From Lysobacteraceae bacterium (GTDB taxonomy: Bacteria > Pseudomonadota > Gammaproteobacteria > DSM-19610), in the NCBI GenBank assembly GCA_020201295.1, contig JAIVHA010000157.1:1-7834 (forward strand): a DNA stretch of 7,834 nt, in the 5' to 3' direction. This document shows, one piece after another, positions 1-7,834 of the stretch. Both the position numbers and the translations under genes were made by a program. The notes under the pieces were generated by a model. That model searched no databases, was not told the DNA's origin, and worked only from the letters and a program-made list of their open reading frames with translations. Each line of letters starts with the position of its first letter. Within the stretch, counting starts at the first letter, position 1.

Positions 1-935
1 TTCACGGCGGGATGCCGCTGGAGGTACTGGGCCACCGCAAGGGCGTTCTCGCAGTGCCGCTCCATGCGCAGGGCCAGGGTTTCGATACCCTGTAGGATCA
101 AAAAGCTGTTGAAGGGCGAGATCGCCGCGCCCATGTTGCGTAGCGGCACCACGCGCGCGCGGCCGATGAACGCAGCCGGACCGAAGGCGTCGGTATAGGT
201 GACTCCATGGTAGGACGGATCCGGCCGGGTCAGCCCGGTAAACCGCTCGGCATACTCCGCCCAGGGGAATCGCCCGGAATCCACCAGCACGCCGCCGATC
301 GTGGTGCCATGCCCGCCCATGTATTTGGTCAGGGAGTGCACCACGATGTCGGCACCATGCTCGAAGGGCCGGCAGAGGTAGGGCGACGGGACGGTATTGT
401 CCACCATCAACGGCACGCCGTGAGCGTGGGCGAGTTCCGCCAGCGCCGCCAGGTCAGCCACGTTGCCCGCGGGATTGCCGATCGACTCGCAGAAAACCGC
501 CCGGGTATCTCCATCCATCAGATCCCTCATCGCCTCGACGTCGCCGGGCGGTGCAAACCGGACCTCGATTCCGTACCGCGGGAGCGTGTGCGCGAACAGA
601 TTATAGGTCCCGCCATAGAGCGTGCTGATGGTCACGATATTGTGCCCGGATTCGGCCAGGGTCATCAGCCCGGCCGTGATCGCGGCCATGCCCGACGCGA
701 ACGCGAGCGCCCCGACGCCGCCTTCGAGCGCCGCCACCCGCTGCTCGAGAACATCCGTGGTCGGATTCATGATCCGGGTGTAAATGTTCCCCGGCACCTT
801 CAGGTCGAACAGGTCGGCTCCGTGCTGCGTGTCGTCGAAGGCGTAGGAGGTGGTCTGGTAGATCGGGACCGCGACGGCCCGTGTGGTCGGGTCCGGCTGG
901 AACCCGGCGTGAATCGCCTGCGTCTCGAATTTCAT
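1..935 (-). CDS. metY: O-acetylhomoserine sulfhydrylase-like PLP enzyme (partial, C-terminus outside window)
   Basis: The visible 311 residues match the Cys/Met-metabolism PLP-dependent family (fold type I), specifically the O-acetylhomoserine aminocarboxypropyltransferase branch. That enzyme makes homocysteine from O-acetylhomoserine and sulfide in the cytoplasm. The N-terminus MKFETQAIHAGFQPDPTTRA is typical. YTRIMNPT (residues 52-59) carries the Tyr and Arg that hold the cofactor phosphate of the neighbouring subunit, SGMAA (81-85) lies in the cofactor loop, D179 in VDNT contacts the pyridine nitrogen, and K204 in HSLTKYMGGHG is the Schiff-base lysine. A family member is usually about 425-430 residues, so roughly 115 residues are missing beyond position 1; this is a window cut, not a broken gene. 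The start at 935-933 is set by a strong Shine-Dalgarno at 940-947. The gene is divergent from the cco operon, with no evident functional link. Assignment to the family is firm. Exact substrate (O-acetyl versus O-succinyl homoserine, or cysteine synthase side activity) is inferred from overall resemblance. Confidence 0.92.
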   Translation of the reverse strand, partial: MKFETQAIHAGFQPDPTTRAVAVPIYQTTSYAFDDTQHGADLFDLKVPGNIYTRIMNPTTDVLEQRVAALEGGVGALAFASGMAAITAGLMTLAESGHNIVTISTLYGGTYNLFAHTLPRYGIEVRFAPPGDVEAMRDLMDGDTRAVFCESIGNPAGNVADLAALAELAHAHGVPLMVDNTVPSPYLCRPFEHGADIVVHSLTKYMGGHGTTIGGVLVDSGRFPWAEYAERFTGLTRPDPSYHGVTYTDAFGPAAFIGRARVVPLRNMGAAISPFNSFLILQGIETLALRMERHCENALAVAQYLQRHPAV

Positions 936-939
936 GCAT

Positions 940-947
940 TCCTCCTC
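940..947 (-). promoter_or_regulatory. Shine-Dalgarno of metY, decides between two overlapping ATGs
   Basis: On the minus strand the sequence reads GAGGAGGAATGCATG. Two ATGs lie close together, at 939-937 and 935-933. The purine run ends only 2 nt from the first but sits about 5-6 nt from the second, and only the second opens the PLP-enzyme frame. The first opens a 112-codon frame with no protein resemblance. Confidence 0.8.
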
Positions 948-983
948 ATTGTCGGTGGCTGCGCCGGGCCGGCGGCAGGTTCT

Positions 984-1084
984 GACGCCCGCCTGACCAA
1001 TAGATGCCCACCGCGCTCGCCAGCCGAGAATACTTCACCTGCAGGCAAGGGGAACAGGCAAGCGCAGACCGTCACGCGGGCGTC
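984..1084. repeat. Perfect 9-bp inverted repeat separated by 83 bp
   Basis: GACGCCCGC at 984-992 is the exact reverse complement of GCGGGCGTC at 1076-1084. In a metY leader transcript the arms could pair to close an 83-nt loop that includes the CCTGCAGG palindrome. In a GC-rich region of this size one such pair may arise by chance, so the function is unsupported. Confidence 0.3.
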
Positions 1085-1141
1085 GGGTGGCCCAGTGAGC
1101 GCAGGAAGTTCCCTGAGATTGTGGGGTATCGAGAAAAAGTC

Positions 1142-1155
1142 TTGATCCGGATCAA
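1142..1155 (+). promoter_or_regulatory. FNR/Anr-type operator upstream of ccoN
   Basis: TTGATCCGGATCAA is a perfect match to the FNR/Anr consensus TTGAT-N4-ATCAA, and the whole 14 bp is a perfect palindrome. FNR-family proteins (Fnr, Anr, FixK) bind this as dimers under low oxygen and are the standard activators of ccoNOQP operons. The centre at 1148.5 is 41.5 bp upstream of a start at 1190, the class II activator position, and a -10-like TACACT sits correctly between them. The box is 101 bp ahead of the ccoN ATG. It also lies about 213 bp from the metY start, too far for class II action in that direction. Confidence 0.9.
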
Positions 1156-1176
1156 CCTAAAAGACGATTCTTCGCC

Positions 1177-1182
1177 TACACT
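1177..1182 (+). promoter_or_regulatory. Predicted -10 element of the ccoNOQP promoter
   Basis: TACACT matches TATAAT at four of six positions, including the first T, the second A and the last T. It predicts a start near 1189-1190. The FNR box occupies the place of the -35 element, as expected for an activator-dependent class II promoter. The resulting leader is about 60 nt. The start point is inferred, not observed. Confidence 0.6.
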
Positions 1183-1249
1183 CCGGAATGCGGGGCAGGA
1201 CGTCCGGCTGAACCGGCTGTGCCGATCTTTTCACCGATGGGGGATCTCC

Positions 1250-2701
<1,452 letters not shown>

Positions 2702-2719
2702 TCCGGGGGAGATGAAACC

Positions 2720-3328
2720 ATGAGTCATGAAGTCGTCGAGAAAAACATTGGCCTGATGGTGGTGCTCATCATCCTGGTCATCAGTGTGGCGGGGTTGGTT
2801 CAGATCGTGCCGCTGTTCTTCCTGACCAGCACCACGCAGCCCATCGAAGGAATGGAGCCTCGTTCGGCACTGGAACTGGAAGGCCGGGACATCTACGTCC
2901 GGGAAGGCTGCTATACCTGTCACTCCCAGATGATCCGGCCCTTCCGGGCAGAGACCGAGCGCTACGGTCACTATTCGGTGGCCGGTGAATCGGTCTGGGA
3001 TCGCCCCTTCCAGTGGGGCTCGAAGCGCACGGGTCCCGACCTGGCCAGGGTGGGCGGCCGATACAGCGATGACTGGCATCGCCTGCACCTGACCGACCCG
3101 CGAGCCGTGGTGCCGGAGTCCAACATGCCGGCCTATGCCTTTCTGGAGCGTCGTGAGATCAAAGCGGATCTCACGCCCCGCAAGATGCGGGCGCTGCAGC
3201 GACTGGGAGATCCCTATACCGATGAGCAGATCGAGGCGGCCGCAGATGAGGTTCGTGACATGACCGAAATGGACGCGCTGATCGCCTATCTGCAGGGATT
3301 GGGCACCGAACTTGCGCATTGGAGATAG
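2720..3328 (+). CDS. ccoO: cbb3-type cytochrome c oxidase subunit II (monohaem cytochrome c)
   Basis: This 202-residue protein is the membrane-anchored monohaem cytochrome that hands electrons to CcoN. One N-terminal hydrophobic anchor (about residues 11-35) is followed by a periplasmic domain. The haem c site is C64-Y-T-C67-H68, followed at once by SQMIRPF, a CcoO signature. M136 in ESNMPAY is the likely second axial ligand. The C-terminus ends with an IAYLQGLGT helix, as usual. Length agrees with the family. A GGGGGAGA stretch just upstream (2705-2712) serves as ribosome binding site. The gene sits 18 nt after ccoN and 3 nt before ccoQ, so the subunits are presumably translated from one message. 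Nothing is missing or unusual. Confidence 0.98.
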   Translation: MSHEVVEKNIGLMVVLIILVISVAGLVQIVPLFFLTSTTQPIEGMEPRSALELEGRDIYVREGCYTCHSQMIRPFRAETERYGHYSVAGESVWDRPFQWGSKRTGPDLARVGGRYSDDWHRLHLTDPRAVVPESNMPAYAFLERREIKADLTPRKMRALQRLGDPYTDEQIEAAADEVRDMTEMDALIAYLQGLGTELAHWR

Positions 3329-3331
3329 GGA

Positions 3332-3517
3332 ATGAGCTTCGGACTGATACATGGCCTGCTCACGGTGCTGCTGATGATTCTCTTCGGTGGAATCGTCTGG
3401 TGGGCCTTCAGTAGCAGGCAGAAGAAGCGCTTTGACGAAGCCGCCAACCTTCCCTTTGCCGACGAAGATGACCAGCCGGCCCCCAAAAAGCGGTCGCAGA
3501 AAGGAGACAAGCAATGA
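3332..3517 (+). CDS. ccoQ: cbb3-type cytochrome oxidase subunit CcoQ/FixQ
   Basis: A 61-residue protein with one transmembrane helix (about residues 5-26, ending in GGIVWWAF) and a charged cytoplasmic tail rich in Asp, Lys and Gln. This is the standard CcoQ architecture: WWAF(S) at the helix end, then a basic patch, then a segment like FDEAANLPFADEDD. CcoQ is not catalytic; in other bacteria it helps stabilise the oxidase and its interaction with CcoP. It starts 3 nt after the ccoO stop, with GGAG (3321-3324) inside the end of ccoO as ribosome binding site, and its stop overlaps the ccoP start as ATGA (3514-3517). Position between ccoO and ccoP supports the call strongly. Confidence 0.95.
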   Translation: MSFGLIHGLLTVLLMILFGGIVWWAFSSRQKKRFDEAANLPFADEDDQPAPKKRSQKGDKQ

Positions 3518-4440
3518 ATGAGCATGACATGAGCACCTTCTGGCACTGGTGGGTCGTGATCCTCACACTCGCCAATATCGCCGGAATCTACTGGCTGATC
3601 CGCTGGACCAGCAAGAAACGGCCGGGCGAGGCTGCCGAGGGGGCGGAAACCGGGCACAGCTGGGATGGCCTGACGGAGTTCAACAATCCGTTGCCCCGCT
3701 GGTGGCTGTGGATGTTCTACTTCACCATCGTGTTTGCGCTGATCTACCTGGTGCTGTACCCAGGCCTGGGACGCTTCGCCGGCGTCCTCGGTTGGCATTC
3801 GGGGAACATGCTGAATGTGGAGGACAGCCAGTATCACACGGAGATGCAAAGGGCCGAGGATCGTTACCAGCCGATCTTCGCGGCCATGGCGGCGCAGGAC
3901 GTCGCCTCGCTGGCTCGGAACTCCGACGCCGTGACGACAGGCCGCAGGCTCTATCTCAACTACTGCTCGACCTGCCACGGCTCGGATGCCGGTGGGGCGC
4001 GCGGATTCCCGAACCTGACCAACGGCGTTTGGCAGTGGGGCGGAGCCCCGGACGCCATCAAGACCAGCATCGCGCAAGGGCGCCAGGCCAACATGCCCGG
4101 CTTCGGCGATTCACTGGGTGAAGAGGGCGTTGAGCAGGTCGCGCATTACGTGCTGCAGATGTCCGGGCGCGCGGATGCCGACAGCGCACTGGCGGAGGAG
4201 GGGCAACAGAAATTCAATATGTTCTGCTCCGGGTGCCACGGTGCCGAAGGCGGCGGCATGGCGATGCTGGGCGCACCCCCACTCACCGAAAACGCCTGGA
4301 TTTATGGTGGCTCACTCGCTGCCATCAAGGAAACCATTCAGCAGGGACGGGCGGGTGTGATGCCTGCCTTCCAGGAATTGCTGGGCGAAGAACGGGTACA
4401 CGTACTGTCGGCATATATCTATAGCTTAGCTCCTCAGTAA
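3514..4440 (+). CDS. ccoP: cbb3-type cytochrome c oxidase subunit III (dihaem cytochrome c)
   Basis: This 308-residue subunit is the entry point for electrons from soluble or membrane cytochromes c. Two hydrophobic helices (about residues 11-30 and 64-83) flank a short loop containing WDGLTEFNNPLPRWW, a strongly conserved CcoP segment. Two periplasmic cytochrome c domains follow: haem sites C151-S-T-C154-H155 and C238-S-G-C241-H242, with probable methionine ligands M194 (NMPGF) and M283 (VMPAF). Having two anchor helices rather than one is the form common in gammaproteobacteria. The start overlaps the ccoQ stop and has AGGAG at 3502-3506. A second in-frame ATG five codons on (3529) is possible but less well placed. 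The last codons (AGC TTA GCT CCT CAG TAA) are unusually AT-rich with a TTA leucine, and coincide with a hairpin. Confidence 0.97.
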   Translation: MNEHDMSTFWHWWVVILTLANIAGIYWLIRWTSKKRPGEAAEGAETGHSWDGLTEFNNPLPRWWLWMFYFTIVFALIYLVLYPGLGRFAGVLGWHSGNMLNVEDSQYHTEMQRAEDRYQPIFAAMAAQDVASLARNSDAVTTGRRLYLNYCSTCHGSDAGGARGFPNLTNGVWQWGGAPDAIKTSIAQGRQANMPGFGDSLGEEGVEQVAHYVLQMSGRADADSALAEEGQQKFNMFCSGCHGAEGGGMAMLGAPPLTENAWIYGGSLAAIKETIQQGRAGVMPAFQELLGEERVHVLSAYIYSLAPQ

Positions 4441-4451
4441 CTGTTAGGAGC
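4429..4451 (+). other. Stem-loop enclosing the ccoP stop codon
   Basis: GCTCCT (4429-4434) pairs with AGGAGC (4446-4451), and CAG (4435-4437) pairs with CTG (4441-4443). This leaves the stop codon TAA as the 3-nt loop and TT (4444-4445) as a bulge. It lies 9 nt before the terminator stem and has no T-tract of its own. It may protect the 3' end of the message or slow termination at the stop, but that is inference. Confidence 0.55.
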
Positions 4452-4473
4452 GTTTGCCAGGGCGGGCTACAAT
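4444..4473 (+). promoter_or_regulatory. Possible sigma-70 promoter for ccoG overlapping the terminator
   Basis: TACAAT at 4468-4473 matches the -10 consensus at five of six positions. A weak -35-like TTAGGA (4444-4449, three of six) lies 18 bp upstream. A start near 4480 would give a leader of about 40 nt and would leave out the left arm of the terminator stem, so the new transcript could not form the hairpin. The -35 match is poor, so this is tentative. Confidence 0.25.
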
Positions 4474-4495
4474 TCAAGTAGCCCGCCTTTTTTTT
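4461..4495 (+). terminator. Rho-independent terminator after ccoP
   Basis: A perfect 10-bp stem GGCGGGCTAC / GTAGCCCGCC (4461-4470 with 4478-4487), loop AATTCAA, followed directly by eight T residues (4488-4495). This is a strong intrinsic terminator. It separates structural genes ccoNOQP from assembly genes ccoG and ccoH, so either read-through is partial or ccoG has its own promoter. Confidence 0.95.
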
Positions 4496-4520
4496 CTCTC
4501 CCCAGACCTCGAGCGCAGTC

Positions 4521-5942
<1,422 letters not shown>

Positions 5943-5970
5943 GAACGTAACGTACAGAGGTCTGATATCG

Positions 5971-6477
5971 ATGCGCTATCCCCGTGAAGACACCGCACCC
6001 TGGTACAAGCAGTTCTGGCCCTGGTTCGTGATCACGCCACCCCTCGCCGGCATCATGCTCGGCGTGCTCCTGGTTACTGCCGCCACCTACGATCCCGATG
6101 GCATGGTGGTGAGTGATTACTCCAAGGAAGGGCGCGGTATCAACCAGAGCATTGCTCGGGCGCAGTTCGCCTTCAGCCTCGGCCTCGCCGCCGACCTGCA
6201 GATCGAAGGCGAGAAGGTGTGGCTCGACCTCAGAAGCAGCGTGCCCATGCCTCAGCAGACGATGAAACTTGTCTTCATGCACCCGACGCGCGATCAGTAC
6301 GATCAGGAACTGCCCCTGTCGTACGATGTGGGGCGCCAGCTCTACTATGCTGACCTGGAAGAACTCGGGTTGGCGCGATGGCACGTGCACCTCGAACCCG
6401 AGGACGGCAGTTGGCGGCTGCGCGGCCGAATGGAAGGCTTTAATGACCGCGAGATCACCATGGAACCGAGCGCCTGA
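5971..6477 (+). CDS. ccoH: cbb3 oxidase assembly protein CcoH (FixH family)
   Basis: A 168-residue protein with one N-terminal membrane helix (about 17-39), preceded by APWYKQFWPWFV and followed by a periplasmic domain. The PWYKQFWPW motif and the DYSKEGRGIN motif (residues 49-58; family form DDYYKEG..IN) identify FixH/CcoH. The rest is a beta-rich domain ending in WRLRGRMEG. CcoH stabilises CcoN during early assembly of the oxidase and stays bound to the mature complex in some species. A modest ribosome binding site AGAGG lies at 5956-5960, and the gene follows ccoG by 28 nt. In many proteobacteria ccoI (copper-exporting P-type ATPase) and ccoS follow here; neither is present, and the next gene is hemN after 95 nt. 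Confidence 0.93.
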   Translation: MRYPREDTAPWYKQFWPWFVITPPLAGIMLGVLLVTAATYDPDGMVVSDYSKEGRGINQSIARAQFAFSLGLAADLQIEGEKVWLDLRSSVPMPQQTMKLVFMHPTRDQYDQELPLSYDVGRQLYYADLEELGLARWHVHLEPEDGSWRLRGRMEGFNDREITMEPSA

Positions 6478-6572
6478 TTCGAGCGGGACCGGCATCCGGG
6501 CCCGTGCCACGGTGCCACGTCCCGTGGACTCTCCCGGCGTAATGTCCAGATGCCAGCCGAACGGATGCCCCA

Positions 6573-7834
6573 ATGCAAGCCAACCCGATCTTCGATGCCG
6601 ACCTCATCCGCCGCTACGACAAGGCCGGACCGCGCTATACCTCCTATCCCACCGCGGTCCAGTTTCACGGCGGCTTCGACGAAGCCCAGTACCGGCAACA
6701 GGCGGCGATCAGCAATGCCCGTGGCGGCCCGCTGTCGCTCTATTTCCACATTCCGTTCTGTGACACGGTCTGTTTCTACTGCGCCTGCAACAAGGTGGTC
6801 ACCAAGATCCGCGCGAAGGCACAGCCCTACCTGGACGATGTTTACCGCGAGATGGCGCTGCAATCCGCGCTCTTCGATCGCGACCGCCCGGTCGAGCAGC
6901 TGCACTGGGGCGGCGGCACGCCCACTTTCCTCAGCGTCGAGCAGATGCGCGAACTGATGGGGCGCACCGGCGAGAATTTCCAGCTGAAGACCGATGACAC
7001 CGGCGAGTATTCGATCGAAATCGACCCCCGCGAGGCGGACGCCCGCACGGTCGCCGTACTGCGTGAGCTCGGCTTCAATCGCATGAGCCTCGGGGTGCAG
7101 GACTTTGATCCAAAGGTTCAGAAGGCGGTCAACCGCATCCAGTCCGAAGCCGAGACACTGGCCGTGCTGCAGGCCGCGCGTGACGAAGGCTTCCATGGGG
7201 TCAGCATCGACCTGATCTACGGCCTGCCTTTCCAGACCGTGGACAGCTTCCTGCGCACACTGGATCGCGTGATCGAGGCGAGCCCCGATCGCCTGTCGGT
7301 CTTTAACTACGCCCATCTTCCCACCCGCTTCATGCCCCAACGGCGGATCAAGGACGAGGAACTGCCGACTCCGGCGGCCAAGCTGTCCATCCTCGAGTCG
7401 ACGATTCATCACCTGACCAGCGCCGGTTACGTGCTGATCGGCATGGACCACTTCGCGAAGCCCGACGATCTACTGGCCCGCGCACAACGCGAGGGCAGCC
7501 TGTACCGGAATTTCCAGGGATATGCGACGCATGCCGAATGCGACCTGGTTGCCATGGGCGTCTCTTCCATCGGGCAGGTCGGCGATGCCTTCAGCCAGAA
7601 CGTGAAGGATCTAGAGACCTACCACGCCATCCTGGCCGAGGGTCGCCTGCCGATCGAACGCGGATTCGTGGTCAATGACGACGACAAGTTGCGCCGGGCG
7701 GTGATCACCGATCTGATCTGCCATTTCGAACTGGATGGTGATGCCGTCGGCAGGCGCTTCGGGATCGAGTTCGGCGACTATTTCGCCAACGAGTTGGAAA
7801 ACCTGGAGCCCTTTATCGAGGATGGCCTGCTGAC
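6573..7834 (+). CDS. hemN: Oxygen-independent coproporphyrinogen III oxidase (radical SAM; partial, C-terminus outside window)
   Basis: The 420 visible residues match HemN, which decarboxylates coproporphyrinogen III to protoporphyrinogen IX without O2. The N-terminal part includes RYTSYPTA (21-28). The radical SAM cluster motif is C63-x3-C67-x2-C70, and the extra C72 (CACNK) marks true HemN rather than HemW. GGGTP (113-117) is the SAM-binding glycine motif. IEIDPRE (148-154), GVQDFD (174-179) and GMDHFAKPDD (290-299) are also typical, as is YRNFQGY (311-317). E. coli HemN has 457 residues, so about 35-40 are missing past the right edge. The ATG at 6573 has only a weak ACGGA upstream (6561-6565). 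The 95-bp gap after ccoH shows no FNR box, no T-tract terminator and no clear promoter. Haem supply without oxygen fits the neighbouring low-oxygen oxidase; in related bacteria an fnr/anr gene often follows. Confidence 0.96.
   Translation, partial: MQANPIFDADLIRRYDKAGPRYTSYPTAVQFHGGFDEAQYRQQAAISNARGGPLSLYFHIPFCDTVCFYCACNKVVTKIRAKAQPYLDDVYREMALQSALFDRDRPVEQLHWGGGTPTFLSVEQMRELMGRTGENFQLKTDDTGEYSIEIDPREADARTVAVLRELGFNRMSLGVQDFDPKVQKAVNRIQSEAETLAVLQAARDEGFHGVSIDLIYGLPFQTVDSFLRTLDRVIEASPDRLSVFNYAHLPTRFMPQRRIKDEELPTPAAKLSILESTIHHLTSAGYVLIGMDHFAKPDDLLARAQREGSLYRNFQGYATHAECDLVAMGVSSIGQVGDAFSQNVKDLETYHAILAEGRLPIERGFVVNDDDKLRRAVITDLICHFELDGDAVGRRFGIEFGDYFANELENLEPFIEDGLL

Larger units (their letters stand above)
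936..1249. promoter_or_regulatory. Divergent intergenic control region between metY and ccoN
   Basis: This 314-bp stretch holds no gene that I can support. Its ccoN-proximal half contains the FNR-type box, a -10-like hexamer and a leader of about 60 nt before the ccoN start. The metY-proximal half is GC-rich. It holds a 9-bp inverted repeat (984-992 with 1076-1084), an 8-bp direct repeat CAGGCAAG (1042-1049 and 1055-1062) and the palindrome CCTGCAGG (1039-1046). No convincing sigma-70 promoter for metY stands out; a weak pair on the minus strand (TTCCCC at 1054-1049, TATTCT at 1032-1027) is only a guess. I recognised no known S-adenosylmethionine riboswitch consensus. Confidence 0.7.

Noticed and set aside
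601..939. A minus-strand frame starting at the ATG 939-937, adjacent to the metY start
   Set aside because: Its spacing from the Shine-Dalgarno is too short, and it is a frame-shifted reading of metY with Arg- and Gly-rich translation.
1027..1054. A possible minus-strand sigma-70 promoter for metY (TTCCCC, 16 bp, TATTCT)
   Set aside because: The -35 matches only three of six positions, and GC-rich DNA of this length gives such pairs by chance. It is noted in the intergenic entry but not called.
207..1145. A 312-codon plus-strand frame opposite metY
   Set aside because: The minus strand encodes a clear PLP enzyme with its catalytic lysine. The plus-strand translation shows no domain and runs into the promoter region.
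1004..1249. An 82-residue N-terminal extension of CcoN from an in-frame ATG at 1004
   Set aside because: The extra residues are unlike CcoN, the FNR box and -10 would fall inside the coding region, and the start at 1250 gives the normal family length.
6515..6527. A small hairpin CCACG-TCC-CGTGG after ccoH, considered as a terminator
   Set aside because: The stem is only 5 bp and no T-run follows, so it is not a convincing intrinsic terminator.
6345..7451. A 368-codon minus-strand frame opposite hemN
   Set aside because: It is the shadow of hemN, whose radical SAM motif and full-length similarity are unmistakable.

Overview
The window is a GC-rich, gene-dense bacterial segment. Apart from one divergent gene at the left edge, it holds a cbb3-type (high-affinity, haem-copper) cytochrome c oxidase locus. 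Gene order (ccoNOQP, ccoG, ccoH, hemN), a two-helix dihaem CcoP and a perfect FNR/Anr-type operator all point to a gammaproteobacterium. I lean towards a Chromatiales/Ectothiorhodospiraceae-like or pseudomonad-like host, but the sequence alone does not settle this.

Layout. Positions 1-935 (minus strand) are the N-terminal three quarters of an O-acetylhomoserine sulfhydrylase-like PLP enzyme (metY), cut by the window edge. Positions 936-1249 form a 314-bp divergent control region. It contains a perfect TTGAT-N4-ATCAA box (1142-1155) and a plausible -10 hexamer (1177-1182), placed as in a class II FNR-activated promoter. Positions 1250-4440 are ccoN, ccoO, ccoQ and ccoP, tightly packed with gaps of 18 and 3 nt and a 4-nt ATGA overlap. 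A stem-loop that carries the ccoP stop codon in its loop, followed by a strong intrinsic terminator (4461-4495), closes this unit. ccoG (4521-5942) and ccoH (5971-6477) follow as an assembly-factor pair. From 6573 to the right edge runs most of hemN, also cut by the window.

How the genes work together. CcoN is the catalytic subunit (haem b, haem b3, CuB). CcoO (one haem c) and CcoP (two haems c) feed it electrons, and CcoQ is the small accessory subunit. CcoG (a membrane polyferredoxin implicated in copper reduction) and CcoH serve assembly and stability. HemN makes protoporphyrinogen precursor without O2, so haem stays available under the low-oxygen conditions in which FNR would switch the oxidase on. 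metY belongs to sulfur amino-acid synthesis and is probably only a chance neighbour.

I did not find an undescribed system. The points worth a second look are small: the absence of ccoI and ccoS between ccoH and hemN, the tandem hairpins at the end of ccoP, and a possible ccoG promoter embedded in the terminator.
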